Notes: a model not told the origin generated them from the letters alone. Counted from the first letter of the stretch, positions 37,788-47,528 are shown. The stretch is 64,000 nucleotides of DNA from Aureispira sp964404215 (GCA_964404215.1 CAYOJF010000002.1:30176-94175), one strand, 5' to 3'. Numbers and translations are program-made.

Positions 37788-40685
37788 TTACCTTATCAAG
37801 GTAATATTCCCTTTCAATTGCAACCTTCCACCTCCCACACATCTACATTGCATATAGTATCCATAAACGTCTGGTGTAAGTGCTTTACCTTCAAAAGTAC
37901 CATCCCAACCTATATTTTTATCGTTAGTCTCAAATATTTTCTGTCCCCATCTATTATAAATTACAAAAGTGAGTTCATCTATATTATTTCCTTCTACTGT
38001 CAATACATCATTGTATCCATCTCCATCAGGAGTAAAAGCATTCGGCACAAAGACAATCGGATTATCACAAATAGGCTGTTTGATATAAACGGTTACCGAA
38101 TCTGTATTTCCACAATTCTGATCTGTCATAGCACTGACATAATAAGTAGTTGTTTGCCTAGGTTTGGCTATAGGATCGTCAACAAACCAATTATCTAATG
38201 TGGTATCGGCAGTCCAATTGAAAGTAACGGGACGGTTCGAAACGGCTGTCAGTTGACTGGTTTGTCCTATGAAAATACTATCTGGTGTAGCAGAAGTAGA
38301 TAGAGTAGGTGTTTGAGCACTAGTATTAATCCCAGCAAAAGCTGTATCCTTACAACCATAATCATTGGTACCAACTACCGTAAAACTCATATTGGTAGTC
38401 CCTATGACATAAATACTATCCGTTCCTTGTCCCCTAATAATGTTAGCAGAAGGTGCCCAATCATAATTCACAATAGTATTTTGGTTCGGTAGACCATTAG
38501 ACGCAGTCAGTATAGCTGTATCTCCTTTACACACCACCTGTACGGAAGACCCTAAGATTGTTGCTCCTGAATATTGTATGGGTATTGTTCTAGCAAATGT
38601 ATCCACACAAGGGCTTCCTATTCCTGCAATCAACTGTACTTGATAAGTTCCTGTATCGGGAAAAGTAAACGTTGGATTGGTATCTGTTTGTAATAAAAAA
38701 CCTCCAATATTCCATTGGAAATCTCCAGAAGTAATAATACTTTGATTGGTAAAAGTACGTTCCAAATCATATACACAAAATTGACTAATCAACGAATCAA
38801 ATAAAGCTTCTGTAACAAACACATCTACCTTACCTTGTATACTGTCTCTACAGCCATTGTCATTAACAACAGCTATACTATAACTAAAACTAGTATCTCC
38901 AACCACTTCGATCTGAGGAGTTCCCTGACCTGTCAAAATAGCTTTGTCTATTCTCCAGTCATAATTGGTGATTCTACTATAGTTAGCAGCTGAATTAATA
39001 GCTTGTAGAAGCAATGTATCTCCACTACAAGCATCACTAGGGAAATTATCAACTAAATCAACTCCTAAAACACGAATATTAACTGGCTTGCTAATTGTAT
39101 CCGGACAGCCCTGATAGCTAGAAATAAGTGTTACATTATAAACTCCTGTATCAGGAAAAGTAAATAGACCATTCCGATCCGTAGAAGTCCCTATTGTGTC
39201 AAATATCCATAAATAATTATCAAATGTCGCAACACTTTGATTATCAAATGAAGTGATTAGGGAAGCATTACAATCCATCTGAATCGTATCAAATGCTGCT
39301 ATAGAGCTATCTACTAACACAAAGGACAAAGCATCTCCTTGACAACCATGATTATTGGTCGCTATTAAGGATACATTGGCTAGGCTATTGGTAGTTATTC
39401 GTATGCTATCGGTCCCTTGTCCTGATATTAAGGTGCCATTCTGTACCAACCAACTATAAGTAGTTATGTTATTGTAATTGGATAATAAATTCCGTGCCAC
39501 TAATGCCGTCGTATCTCCTACACAAATGCCTTGAGGCGGCACCTCTATATTCACCCCTTTTAGTTCTATATTCACCTGTGTCATAGTCGTATCAGGGCAG
39601 TTCGTTCCTACTCCTGCTATTAATCGTACCGTATACGTTCCTGTATCGGAGTATACATGCGTAGGGCTAAATGCAGTAGAAGTTGCTCCATTATCGCCAA
39701 AATCCCAAGCAAAATTCACATTAGAAGGCGTAGAACTATTGATATGGAATACACTCAAATTATTTCTACAAGCTACATTAGGAACTAGTGCTCCTGCGGT
39801 ATAAGGTTTACCACAACGCCCAACTGTAAATTGAAAATCTCGCTTGACTAGACCCACTACAACACCATTTTTATACTCTCTTGCACAAACTCCTACTACG
39901 TAAGTACCAAGACTAGTAGGCGTCCCTGTTAGTCTACCTGTCAGTCGGTCTATCCGTAAGGGATCTACTCCTCCTCCTAACATGTTATTGAGTCCAAAAC
40001 CAGGACTCCAAAAAATAGGATTGTAAGGAGGAGCTGTAGGCACCTGAGGAGCGGGATCTCCATTAACAGCACCATTGAAAGGCTCACATAATTCGTAAAC
40101 AATAGAATCTCCGTCTATATCTGTTGCAGAATTATCATAATCAATCGGTGAACCTAAACAAATGTAAAATGGAGGCCATTCTTTGAATGTAGGACTCGAA
40201 TTACAAGCTCTTAAAGAAGCTTCTGATATAATAACATCATAAGTAGCTCCAGTCCCCGTTGGGTTGACAATATTATTAATAATTCGATTGCGACAACAAC
40301 GCTGATAGGCTAAATGGTATCCTCCTCTAACAACTGGTAACAATACCGTATCTCTATAAGTATAACGATGTATACAAACATTAGGAGGAACTACAAAACA
40401 AGGATCAGTTAATGTCAAATCCAAAGTATCGGTCACCCCCGAAAAAGGCATGATTATCTGGCCTACAAATGCTCCAAATCCTGTATAAGCTCCCACATAA
40501 GCGGGACTATCAAAAGGGACCTGTCCATTTTCACAATCTCTAAAAACAGTTAATTCTATAGCATAGCGGTCGTTCCCTAAACATTTGTAGGTCATCTCCC
40601 CTCCTACAATATGGCTTGCCATTGACCATTGAGGTATTGCCCAAAACAGTAACACAACAATAAGTTTGAATATAGCTTTTAACAT
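37788..40685 (-). CDS. Giant repeat protein with type B T9SS sorting domain (965 aa)
   Basis: First gene of the tandem set in the direction of transcription. Signal peptide to about 23 (QWSMASHIVGG), the shared Cys-rich N-terminal domain (GGEMTYKCLGNDRYAIELTV, YQRCCRNRIINNI, LTGTPTSLGTYVVGVCAREY), PKD-like repeats (VNFAWDFGDNGATSTAFSPTH, NYLWIFDTIGTS) alternating with GQGTD-containing units (three copies), and a type B sorting domain (PNAFTPDGDGYNDVL, YNRWGQKIFETN, KGNITLIR). A 252-base divergent gap lies upstream (40686-40937), and 128 bases separate it from the next gene. Likely surface filament or adhesin, exported by T9SS. Confidence 0.88.
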   Translation of the reverse strand: MLKAIFKLIVVLLFWAIPQWSMASHIVGGEMTYKCLGNDRYAIELTVFRDCENGQVPFDSPAYVGAYTGFGAFVGQIIMPFSGVTDTLDLTLTDPCFVVPPNVCIHRYTYRDTVLLPVVRGGYHLAYQRCCRNRIINNIVNPTGTGATYDVIISEASLRACNSSPTFKEWPPFYICLGSPIDYDNSATDIDGDSIVYELCEPFNGAVNGDPAPQVPTAPPYNPIFWSPGFGLNNMLGGGVDPLRIDRLTGRLTGTPTSLGTYVVGVCAREYKNGVVVGLVKRDFQFTVGRCGKPYTAGALVPNVACRNNLSVFHINSSTPSNVNFAWDFGDNGATSTAFSPTHVYSDTGTYTVRLIAGVGTNCPDTTMTQVNIELKGVNIEVPPQGICVGDTTALVARNLLSNYNNITTYSWLVQNGTLISGQGTDSIRITTNSLANVSLIATNNHGCQGDALSFVLVDSSIAAFDTIQMDCNASLITSFDNQSVATFDNYLWIFDTIGTSTDRNGLFTFPDTGVYNVTLISSYQGCPDTISKPVNIRVLGVDLVDNFPSDACSGDTLLLQAINSAANYSRITNYDWRIDKAILTGQGTPQIEVVGDTSFSYSIAVVNDNGCRDSIQGKVDVFVTEALFDSLISQFCVYDLERTFTNQSIITSGDFQWNIGGFLLQTDTNPTFTFPDTGTYQVQLIAGIGSPCVDTFARTIPIQYSGATILGSSVQVVCKGDTAILTASNGLPNQNTIVNYDWAPSANIIRGQGTDSIYVIGTTNMSFTVVGTNDYGCKDTAFAGINTSAQTPTLSTSATPDSIFIGQTSQLTAVSNRPVTFNWTADTTLDNWFVDDPIAKPRQTTTYYVSAMTDQNCGNTDSVTVYIKQPICDNPIVFVPNAFTPDGDGYNDVLTVEGNNIDELTFVIYNRWGQKIFETNDKNIGWDGTFEGKALTPDVYGYYMQCRCVGGGRLQLKGNITLIR

Positions 40686-40937
40686 AAAAATGGAATTGAG
40701 ATGAATGTATCAGAGTATTTGGTGTAGACTTTAACGGAACGAACTACCCTATTTCAAAAAATGAATTTAGACATGCTCCTGTAGAACATTTTTAACGACT
40801 TCTTTTATTGAATTGTTTAATTCTCAGAAATTAATACCTAGAAGTTGTTTAAACTTCCTAAATTTCACATAGAGATCAAAACAAGCTCTATCCTGAAATT
40901 ATTCCACTAAAATCCACATAAACTGAACCAATTTTAC

Positions 40938-41936
40938 ATGAAAATACATCAAAAAATCATACAGACAAAGTTAAATAGTCTTATTTACAAAAATAAAACA
41001 CCCTCTTGGGGCGTTTATAGCGGTTTGCCCTCTAATACACAAACAGATCATTGGGATGGTAATAATAATTGGACCAGCCCTCGTAGATGGCTTCGTAAAT
41101 CTTGGATTTTTGTTGGCTTATATACAGCTGATTTTTCTATTGGATTCGCCATGGTAGATGCTGGCTTTATTGGAAAAGGATTTTGCTATTTTCATACATC
41201 CGATTCATCCATTCAAGTTGAACAAGGAACCGATAAGCCTTTTGGCTTTTCTAGTGATTTTGAAGGTAATTTGGATAGCAATTGGCAATTGGGAGATTAT
41301 ACGATTCGCTCTATCCGAAAAAACACCTACCAACTTCGATACCAAGGAAAAAAGTTTGAGCTAGCAATTGATTTTGTAGACAATGACAATGGTCTTAGTT
41401 TTGTCTGTCCTTCTGAAGAAAGCACAAAAAGACCTTTTCATTTCACTTATAAAAACCTGCTTGTTCCGATGGATATAACGTTAAAATATCGTCAAAAAAA
41501 GAAAGTCTATCAACAAGTATTAGGTTCTATTGATTTCTCTAAAGGCTATCCACCTAAACATACCAATTGGAATTGGCTATCTTTTACTGGCACGACTACT
41601 AGTGGTATTCCTGTCGGCATTAATCTGGTTAATGGGTTCAATTCTAACCTAGAAAATGCTATTTGGATGGGTAACAAACGATATTTGTGGGGAGAAGTTC
41701 GTTTTGATTATCAATCTCCGTTAATCGCTACCCCTTGGTCTGTTCAGGCAGTCGACAATAATCTATCCTTGACATTGACACCAAATGGAAATCGAAAAGA
41801 AAACATTAATCTAAAATGGTTAAAAAGTAAATTCACGCAGGTTTTTGGTGCCATAGAAGGTAAAGTTAAAATAGAAGACCAATGGGTATTTATTAAAGGA
41901 TTTGGAGTAATGGAAGAACACGAAGCAGTTTGGTAA
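40938..41936 (+). CDS. DUF2804 domain-containing protein
   Basis: A 332-residue soluble protein that matches the DUF2804 family throughout: an early SPRRWLRKSWIFVGL segment, a central SIDFSKGYPPKHTNWNWLSFTG motif, GINLVNGFNSNLENAIWMG, and the closing QVFGAIEGKV...GFGVMEEHEAVW. Members have an Asn/Trp-rich beta fold and no known biochemical function; some bacterial relatives sit near lipid or hydroxyalkane genes. No signal peptide. It is divergent from the giant surface operon and lies 134 bases upstream of mnmA. Confidence 0.85.
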   Translation: MKIHQKIIQTKLNSLIYKNKTPSWGVYSGLPSNTQTDHWDGNNNWTSPRRWLRKSWIFVGLYTADFSIGFAMVDAGFIGKGFCYFHTSDSSIQVEQGTDKPFGFSSDFEGNLDSNWQLGDYTIRSIRKNTYQLRYQGKKFELAIDFVDNDNGLSFVCPSEESTKRPFHFTYKNLLVPMDITLKYRQKKKVYQQVLGSIDFSKGYPPKHTNWNWLSFTGTTTSGIPVGINLVNGFNSNLENAIWMGNKRYLWGEVRFDYQSPLIATPWSVQAVDNNLSLTLTPNGNRKENINLKWLKSKFTQVFGAIEGKVKIEDQWVFIKGFGVMEEHEAVW

Positions 41937-42026
41937 TGGTAATATTTAGAATTTCACTTCTAATACACTGACAAGTAGATCTGCTAAGATTACAACCAAG
42001 AAGTTTCTAATTGTTCCATTATTAAT

Positions 42027-42034
42027 TAAATTTG
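42027..42034 (+). promoter_or_regulatory. Bacteroidota-type -7 promoter box upstream of mnmA
   Basis: TAAATTTG followed by C matches the Bacteroidota -7 consensus TAnnTTTG, 36 bases upstream of the mnmA ATG. No convincing -33 TTTG is seen at the usual spacing, so this is only the box. Confidence 0.45.
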
Positions 42035-42070
42035 CATTCAAAATTGACATAAAAAGCAATAATTATAAAA

Positions 42071-43273
42071 ATGAAAAGAGTTGTAGTTGGGTTATCAGGA
42101 GGCGTGGATTCTAGTGTTTCAGCCTATTTATTGCAGCAGCAGGGGTATGAAGTGATTGGACTGTTCATGAAAAACTGGCATGACGAGTCGGTTGTCATTG
42201 ATAATGAATGTCCTTGGATAGAGGATAGTAATGATGCCTTGATTGTTGCCCAAACCTTAGGTATCCCATTCCAAACAATTGATTTGAGTAAAGACTACAA
42301 GGAGCGTATTGTAGATTATATGTTTGCAGAATACGAGCGTGGTAGAACTCCAAATCCTGATGTATTGTGCAATCGTGAAATCAAATTTGATGTTTTCTTA
42401 AAAACGGCTTTAGAGCTAGGAGCAGATTATGTCGCTACAGGACATTATTGCCAAAGAAAAACAATAGAAATAGAAGGAAAGCATTATCATCAGTTGATAG
42501 CGGGAGCCGACCAAAATAAAGATCAAAGTTATTTTCTTTGTCAACTCAATCAAGAACAACTCAGCAAAGCACTGTTCCCTATTGGGCATTTACAAAAGTC
42601 AGAAGTACGCAAAATTGCTGCTGAACAAGGACTTATTACAGCCAACAAAAAAGATTCGCAAGGGCTCTGTTTTGTTGGAAAAATAAAACTCCCTGACTTT
42701 TTGCAACAACAGCTACAACCTAAAGAAGGAGCAATAGTAGAAATCACCAAAGAAGACCCTATTTTTGTAGACTATCGCCATAAAGTAGAGCTAATTGGTA
42801 CTCCCAATAATGTAGCAGCACTAAAAACCATTTGTACCGATTTTGATTTTAATCTAGCTCAAACAAAACCAAAAGGGACACATAATGGAGCTCATTATTT
42901 CACCATTGGACAACGTAAAGGACTTAATGTAGGAGGAACTCCTGAACCTTTATTTGTTATTGCTACTGACACTCAAAAAAATATTATTTATACAGGACAA
43001 GGCAAACAACATCCTGGTCTGTATCGAAAAGGGCTATTCATTACTCAAAAGGAAGTACACTGGATTCGTCCAGATCTAAAACTTAGTGTCGGGACTACCT
43101 TGAAGGTAGATATTCGCATTCGTTATCGCCAAGATCTCACAACAGCAATACTCTATCAAGAAACAGATGGTATTTATATTATTTTTGATGAGTGGCAAAG
43201 AGGAGTAACGGCTGGTCAGTTTGCTGCATGGTATTTAGATGGCGAATTAATCGGGTCTGGTGTCATTGACTAA
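42071..43273 (+). CDS. mnmA: tRNA 2-thiouridine(34) synthase MnmA
   Basis: A 400-residue ATP-dependent thiolase that puts the sulfur on U34 of tRNAs for Lys, Glu and Gln in the cytoplasm. The N-terminal PP-loop is GLSGGVDSSV (residues 8-17); the two catalytic cysteines are visible as Cys100 (NPDVLCNREIK) and Cys200 (DSQGLCFVGKI). The motif GQRKGLNVGG and the C-terminal beta-barrel with DEWQRGVTAGQFAAWY complete the family pattern. A ~25-residue insertion around 250-275 lengthens it slightly compared with the usual 360-370 residues. A -7 box lies upstream; downstream is a LysM gene after a 47-base gap with a 7-bp hairpin but no T-tract. Confidence 0.95.
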   Translation: MKRVVVGLSGGVDSSVSAYLLQQQGYEVIGLFMKNWHDESVVIDNECPWIEDSNDALIVAQTLGIPFQTIDLSKDYKERIVDYMFAEYERGRTPNPDVLCNREIKFDVFLKTALELGADYVATGHYCQRKTIEIEGKHYHQLIAGADQNKDQSYFLCQLNQEQLSKALFPIGHLQKSEVRKIAAEQGLITANKKDSQGLCFVGKIKLPDFLQQQLQPKEGAIVEITKEDPIFVDYRHKVELIGTPNNVAALKTICTDFDFNLAQTKPKGTHNGAHYFTIGQRKGLNVGGTPEPLFVIATDTQKNIIYTGQGKQHPGLYRKGLFITQKEVHWIRPDLKLSVGTTLKVDIRIRYRQDLTTAILYQETDGIYIIFDEWQRGVTAGQFAAWYLDGELIGSGVID

Positions 43274-43320
43274 TTTCTTTTCTCTATTCATTAATAGAGG
43301 TTATCTTAAAAAAATTAACT

Positions 43321-44187
43321 ATGAAAAAGTTACCCTTATTATTATCCCTTTTGACTTTTATTTGTTCTGTTTATACTGCTAAAGCAAATGAAGTAGAACC
43401 GCCTAACAAAATCACCTACCATACCGTTAGCAAAAAATTTGGTACATTATATACTATCGCTAAATACTACAATACCACCCCAGCAGATATTATGCTGCTC
43501 AATAACATGGAGAACACAACTCTATCTTTAGGAAAAGTGATAAAAGTTCCTGCCAAAGGGGTTGATATTCATATGGTTGATCCTATTGACAAAAGTCTAT
43601 GGAGAATTTGCTTCAACTATAAGGCTGATGTAGATGATGTCATGGCTTACAACAAAAAAACGACTACTAATATCCAAATTGGTGAGCGTATAGTCATTCC
43701 TCATTCCTATCAAAATGTAGATTACCATACCTACACTTATACCAAATGGGGCAAAACTTATCAAATTCGTACTAAATCTCTATTTATTGAAGGAGAACAA
43801 ACAAATGAGCATCGTATCAGATGGTATCAAAAAAGAAAAGGTAATTGGGACTTGTTAGACGAAAAAACCGTGTCTACAGGCATCTCTATGCTTCCCAAAG
43901 GTGGTAAAGCAGTAGTGCTAGTTGATTTCGATCAAAATCAGACACCAGATGTTATTATCGCAAAAAACCAAGGCGTTCGCTCTTACTACACCCTTTATTC
44001 TTGGTATACTTTTGATTACGAAAAAGATAAAATAAGAGCAATCAAAGGATTTGACAAAATCTCAAGTCCCTCTTACAATAAAAAACAAAAACGCATCACT
44101 TATATTATGAGTGGACCTGAAAGAAAAACCAGCCCGATAAAATATAGTATCGACTATAAAAACTACCAATTAGTTGCCAAGAAATAA
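43321..44187 (+). CDS. LysM-domain secreted protein
   Basis: A 288-residue protein with a signal peptide (cleavage near AKANE, residue 23). A canonical LysM repeat spans about residues 33-80 (TYHTVSKKFGTLYTIAKYY, ADIMLLNNMENTTLSLGKVIKVP), followed by a more divergent second LysM (about 84-125, WRICFNYKADVDDVMAYNKK, NIQIGERIVIP). The remaining ~160 residues form a beta-rich domain (GKAVVLVDFDQNQTPDVIIAKNQG) that resembles a FG-GAP-like unit but is not a secure match. LysM domains bind peptidoglycan, so a cell-wall-bound periplasmic role is likely. No catalytic domain is recognised. Confidence 0.82.
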   Translation: MKKLPLLLSLLTFICSVYTAKANEVEPPNKITYHTVSKKFGTLYTIAKYYNTTPADIMLLNNMENTTLSLGKVIKVPAKGVDIHMVDPIDKSLWRICFNYKADVDDVMAYNKKTTTNIQIGERIVIPHSYQNVDYHTYTYTKWGKTYQIRTKSLFIEGEQTNEHRIRWYQKRKGNWDLLDEKTVSTGISMLPKGGKAVVLVDFDQNQTPDVIIAKNQGVRSYYTLYSWYTFDYEKDKIRAIKGFDKISSPSYNKKQKRITYIMSGPERKTSPIKYSIDYKNYQLVAKK

Positions 44188-44294
44188 AAGCCTTTTTCTA
44201 ACAATATTCAACCAGTTAACCAAGAGTTGAAACTCCTAATTAATTTAGTTTGTAATTTTTTCTAGATGGGCATATAGAACTTAATGGCATTTTG

Positions 44295-44302
44295 TATGTT
44301 TG
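44295..44302 (+). promoter_or_regulatory. -7 promoter box upstream of the aminotransferase gene
   Basis: TATGTTTG matches TAnnTTTG, 45 bases before the ATG at 44348, in the 160-base gap after the LysM gene. The -33 position is not clear. Confidence 0.4.
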
Positions 44303-44347
44303 TGATTTCATATTCATAAACTATTTTGTCTATTAAAGTTTACTGCC

Positions 44348-45544
44348 ATGTTATACATATCCCATCGCATTACGACAACACCATCATCTCCTATTCGAAA
44401 ATTAGTCCCTTTTGCAGACGATGCAAAGAAAAGAGGTATAGAAGTTTTTCATCTTAATATTGGTCAACCTGACATTGAAACCCCCAAAAGTGGCGTCAAC
44501 AAGCTACAAGAAGCTGACTTAGGCGTTATCGCTTATACCCACTCTGCTGGATTGCGTTCCTACAGAGAAAAACTAGTTGAGTTTTATGCCAACTATGATA
44601 TGAACCTAAACCCGGATGACATCATTGTTACCAATGGTGGATCAGAAGCGTTGCTGATGACTATGTTAGTCTGCTGTGATGCAGGAGATGAAATTATCGT
44701 ACCAGAGCCTTTCTATGCCAACTATAATGGTTTTGCTCGTTCCTTAGACATTGATATTATACCTATTACAGCGAGTATACAGGATGGTTTTGCACTGCCC
44801 TCTATTGCTGATTTTGAAGCAAAAATAACAAACAAGACCAAAGCTATTCTTATTTGTAACCCAGGCAATCCAACTGGTTACATTTATTCTAAAGAAGAAC
44901 TAGACCAATTACATGATATTGTAGAACGTCATCGACTTTATCTCATTGCAGATGAGGTTTATCGCGACTTTACTTACGATGGAAAAAAACACACTTCGAT
45001 ACTTGCTATGGAAGGGTTAGATTTTTATGCCATTGTGATTGATTCCATCTCTAAACGTTATTCTGCCTGTGGTGCCCGATTAGGTATGCTTATTTCGCAA
45101 AACCCTACCTTTATGAAAGCAGCTATGAAAGTAGCTCAAGCACGCCTTAGCCCCTCTACCTTAGCCCAAATATTGGGAGAAGGCTTAGCAGACACTCCTC
45201 AATCCTATTTCGATGAAGTAACAGAAGAATACAACAAAAGGAGAAAGATTGTCATCAAACGTCTAAAAGGTATGAAAGGAGTTATTTGCCCTAACCCAAA
45301 AGGTGCCTTTTATGTTATGGTTCAATTACCTGTAGATGATAGTGAAAAGTTCTGTCAATGGCTATTGGAAGAATTTAGCTATAATGGTAAAACTGTTATG
45401 TTAGCTCCTGGTGCAGGCTTTTACGATACAGAAGGTTTGGGAACACAAGAAGCTCGTATTGCCTATGTTCTAAAGGAAGAAGCCTTAGAAGAAGCTATGG
45501 ACTGCTTGGAAGAAGCCTTAAAAATCTATCCTAATCGAGTATAG
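44348..45544 (+). CDS. PLP-dependent aminotransferase class I/II (aspartate aminotransferase-like)
   Basis: A 398-residue fold-type I aminotransferase. The N-terminal HLNIGQPDIETP, TNGGSEALLM, the cofactor-binding CNPGNPTGYIYS (about 174-185), ADEVYRDFTYDG with the Tyr/Asp contacting PLP, the Schiff-base lysine K236 in DSISKRYSACGARLG, and the C-terminal APGAGFY are all present. The class is the aspartate/alanine-type branch that makes Asp from oxaloacetate; substrate choice is not proven. It lies before pckA, which consumes oxaloacetate, so a shared oxaloacetate node is plausible but the two are separated by 373 bases. Confidence 0.9.
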   Translation: MLYISHRITTTPSSPIRKLVPFADDAKKRGIEVFHLNIGQPDIETPKSGVNKLQEADLGVIAYTHSAGLRSYREKLVEFYANYDMNLNPDDIIVTNGGSEALLMTMLVCCDAGDEIIVPEPFYANYNGFARSLDIDIIPITASIQDGFALPSIADFEAKITNKTKAILICNPGNPTGYIYSKEELDQLHDIVERHRLYLIADEVYRDFTYDGKKHTSILAMEGLDFYAIVIDSISKRYSACGARLGMLISQNPTFMKAAMKVAQARLSPSTLAQILGEGLADTPQSYFDEVTEEYNKRRKIVIKRLKGMKGVICPNPKGAFYVMVQLPVDDSEKFCQWLLEEFSYNGKTVMLAPGAGFYDTEGLGTQEARIAYVLKEEALEEAMDCLEEALKIYPNRV

Positions 45545-45917
45545 TTTCAATTACAAGGAGGTTCCTAAATTAAGTCATTCTAAATCAACAGCTTGGATAT
45601 GACTGAATTGTTATCAGGATACTCTAAGCCTCTTTTTGAGTCTGAATGAAGTCTCTGTAGCTTGAAGGCAATTTTTAAACACGCTCTGAGACTCCGTTAG
45701 CAATAAAATCTAATGTCTATCAATTTTTTATTACTTTTGCAGCACAACAATTGAACAACTTTATGTTTGGTTGTATTAAGTACACAATAACGAATTTTAA
45801 AAACTACGTAAGAGTTCTTATTTAACTCTTCATTCATTTACTAATTTAAGGATGCTACTAACAAAAAGTGTGGTAAGGAAAACGAAGCCTACACAAAGCA
45901 TCGAAAAAAAAGAAACA
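45545..45917 (+). other. Gap between the aminotransferase gene and pckA
   Basis: This 373-base stretch holds no gene that I can support. It contains the pckA promoter candidates and leader; a 22-codon upstream extension of pckA (from an ATG at 45852) is less likely to be translated than the ATG at 45918. No tRNA, riboswitch or terminator was recognised. Confidence 0.5.
45736..45769 (+). promoter_or_regulatory. Candidate pckA promoter
   Basis: TTTG (45736-45739), 22 bases, then TATGTTTG (45762-45769) fits the Bacteroidota -33/-7 pattern with slightly long spacing. An additional -7-like TACTTTTG lies at 45732-45739. A start near 45775 would leave a ~140-base leader to the pckA ATG. Confidence 0.45.
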
Positions 45918-47528
45918 ATGAAAAATACAGGTCTTAAAAATCCGCAAGCAGACTTATCTACTCTTGGACTAACAAATGTGACTGCCAACTGGAACTTACC
46001 TGTCCCAGAATTAGTAGAACGTACGATCGCTATGGGCGAAGGCGTTTTGTCTGACAAAGGAGCCTTAACTATCAAAACTGGAGAGTTTACGGGACGTTCA
46101 CCTAAAGATCGTTTTATTGTCAAAGATAGCACTACAGAAAACACAGTAGACTGGAACGCTATCAATATGCCTTTTGATGCAGACAAATTTGATAAACTAT
46201 ATGATAAAGTTATTGCTCATCTGGATGGAAAAGAAGTATTTGTAAGAGATGCTTATGCTTGTGCCGATGACAACTATCGCCTCAACTTACGTTTAGTAGC
46301 CGAAAAACCTTGGTCAGCTATGTTTGCCTGCAATATGTTCTTGCGTCCTACGGCTGAAGAAATCAAGAATGCAAATCCAGAATGGAATATCGTTTGTGCT
46401 CCTACTTTTATGGCAGATGCTACTGTAGATGGTACCAGACAACACAATTTTGCAATTGTAAACTTTACTCGCAAAGTTATCTTGATTGGCGGTACAGGCT
46501 ATACAGGAGAAATCAAAAAAGGTATTTTCTCAGTCCTAAACTATGTATTGCCACATAATAGAAATGTACTGTCTATGCACTGTTCTGCCAATGTAGGAAA
46601 AGATGGAGACACTGCTGTATTCTTTGGTCTATCTGGAACTGGAAAAACAACGCTATCTGCTGATAAAAACCGTGGTTTGATTGGTGATGATGAACACGGT
46701 TGGTCTGATGAGGGAGTATTCAACTTTGAAGGTGGATGTTATGCTAAAACGATTGACTTGTCGGCTGAAAAAGAACCAGAAATCTATAATGCCATCAAAT
46801 TTGGGGCAATCTTAGAGAACATGAATTTCTTAGAAGGAACTCGCACACCTGACTTTGAAGATACTTCTATCACTCAAAACACACGTGTATCTTATCCTAT
46901 TCACCATATTGACAATGCTTTGAGTCCTTCTAAAGGAGGAATCCCAAAGAATATTTTCTTCTTAACTTGTGATGCTTTTGGTGTATTGCCTCCAATATCT
47001 AAGTTGACTCCAGGTCAAGCTATGTATCATTTCATTTCTGGATATACCGCTAAAGTTGCGGGTACAGAAGCAGGAATTACGGAGCCAGTTACTGTGTTTT
47101 CGGCTTGTTTTGGAGCTCCATTCCTACCATTGCACCCTACACAGTATGCTGAAATGCTAGGAGAAAGAATGAAAGCAAATGATGTTAATATTTGGTTAGT
47201 CAATACAGGCTGGTCTGGTGGAGCTTATGGTACTGGTAGTCGTATGAAATTACGCTATACTCGTGCTATGATTACTGCTGCACTTACTGGTCAGTTTGCA
47301 GACACAACATTTGCTACTCTACCTGTATTTGGATTGAGTATGCCAACTAGCTGTCCGAATGTACCAGATGAGGTACTTAACCCAAGAAATACATGGGAAG
47401 ATAAAGCGGCTTACGATGCTAAAGCTCAAAGTTTGGCGAACTCGTTTGTAGCTAACTTCGAACAATACAAAGATAAAGCAAACGAAGAAATTCTAGCTGC
47501 AGCTCCTTCTGCTACGGTTACTGCTTAA
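45918..47528 (+). CDS. pckA: Phosphoenolpyruvate carboxykinase (ATP)
   Basis: The ATG at 45918 gives 536 residues, the normal PckA length, starting MKNTGLKN; the longer frame from 45852 adds 22 residues without homology. It catalyses oxaloacetate + ATP to PEP + CO2 + ADP in the cytoplasm, the first step of gluconeogenesis. The family signatures are clear: GEFTGRSPKDRFIV, the kinase-1a Walker A GLSGTGKTTLS (near 236), the metal-binding DDEHGW, FNFEGGCYAKTI, and SWSGG/NTGWSGGAYGTGSR. A good terminator follows 35 bases after the stop. Its gene is monocistronic on this evidence. Confidence 0.97.
   Translation: MKNTGLKNPQADLSTLGLTNVTANWNLPVPELVERTIAMGEGVLSDKGALTIKTGEFTGRSPKDRFIVKDSTTENTVDWNAINMPFDADKFDKLYDKVIAHLDGKEVFVRDAYACADDNYRLNLRLVAEKPWSAMFACNMFLRPTAEEIKNANPEWNIVCAPTFMADATVDGTRQHNFAIVNFTRKVILIGGTGYTGEIKKGIFSVLNYVLPHNRNVLSMHCSANVGKDGDTAVFFGLSGTGKTTLSADKNRGLIGDDEHGWSDEGVFNFEGGCYAKTIDLSAEKEPEIYNAIKFGAILENMNFLEGTRTPDFEDTSITQNTRVSYPIHHIDNALSPSKGGIPKNIFFLTCDAFGVLPPISKLTPGQAMYHFISGYTAKVAGTEAGITEPVTVFSACFGAPFLPLHPTQYAEMLGERMKANDVNIWLVNTGWSGGAYGTGSRMKLRYTRAMITAALTGQFADTTFATLPVFGLSMPTSCPNVPDEVLNPRNTWEDKAAYDAKAQSLANSFVANFEQYKDKANEEILAAAPSATVTA

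Noticed and set aside
18318..40685. Repetitive stretches considered as CRISPR or tandem DNA repeats
   Set aside because: The repeats are diverged coding repeats (PKD, SprB-type, beta-helix) in long open frames; no short identical repeats with regular spacers were seen.
43282..43299. 7-bp hairpin CTCTATT/AATAGAG after mnmA
   Set aside because: No T-tract follows and the stem is weak, so a terminator cannot be supported.
45852..45917. 22-codon upstream extension of pckA
   Set aside because: The residues have no match to PckA N-termini, and the ATG at 45918 gives the usual family length.
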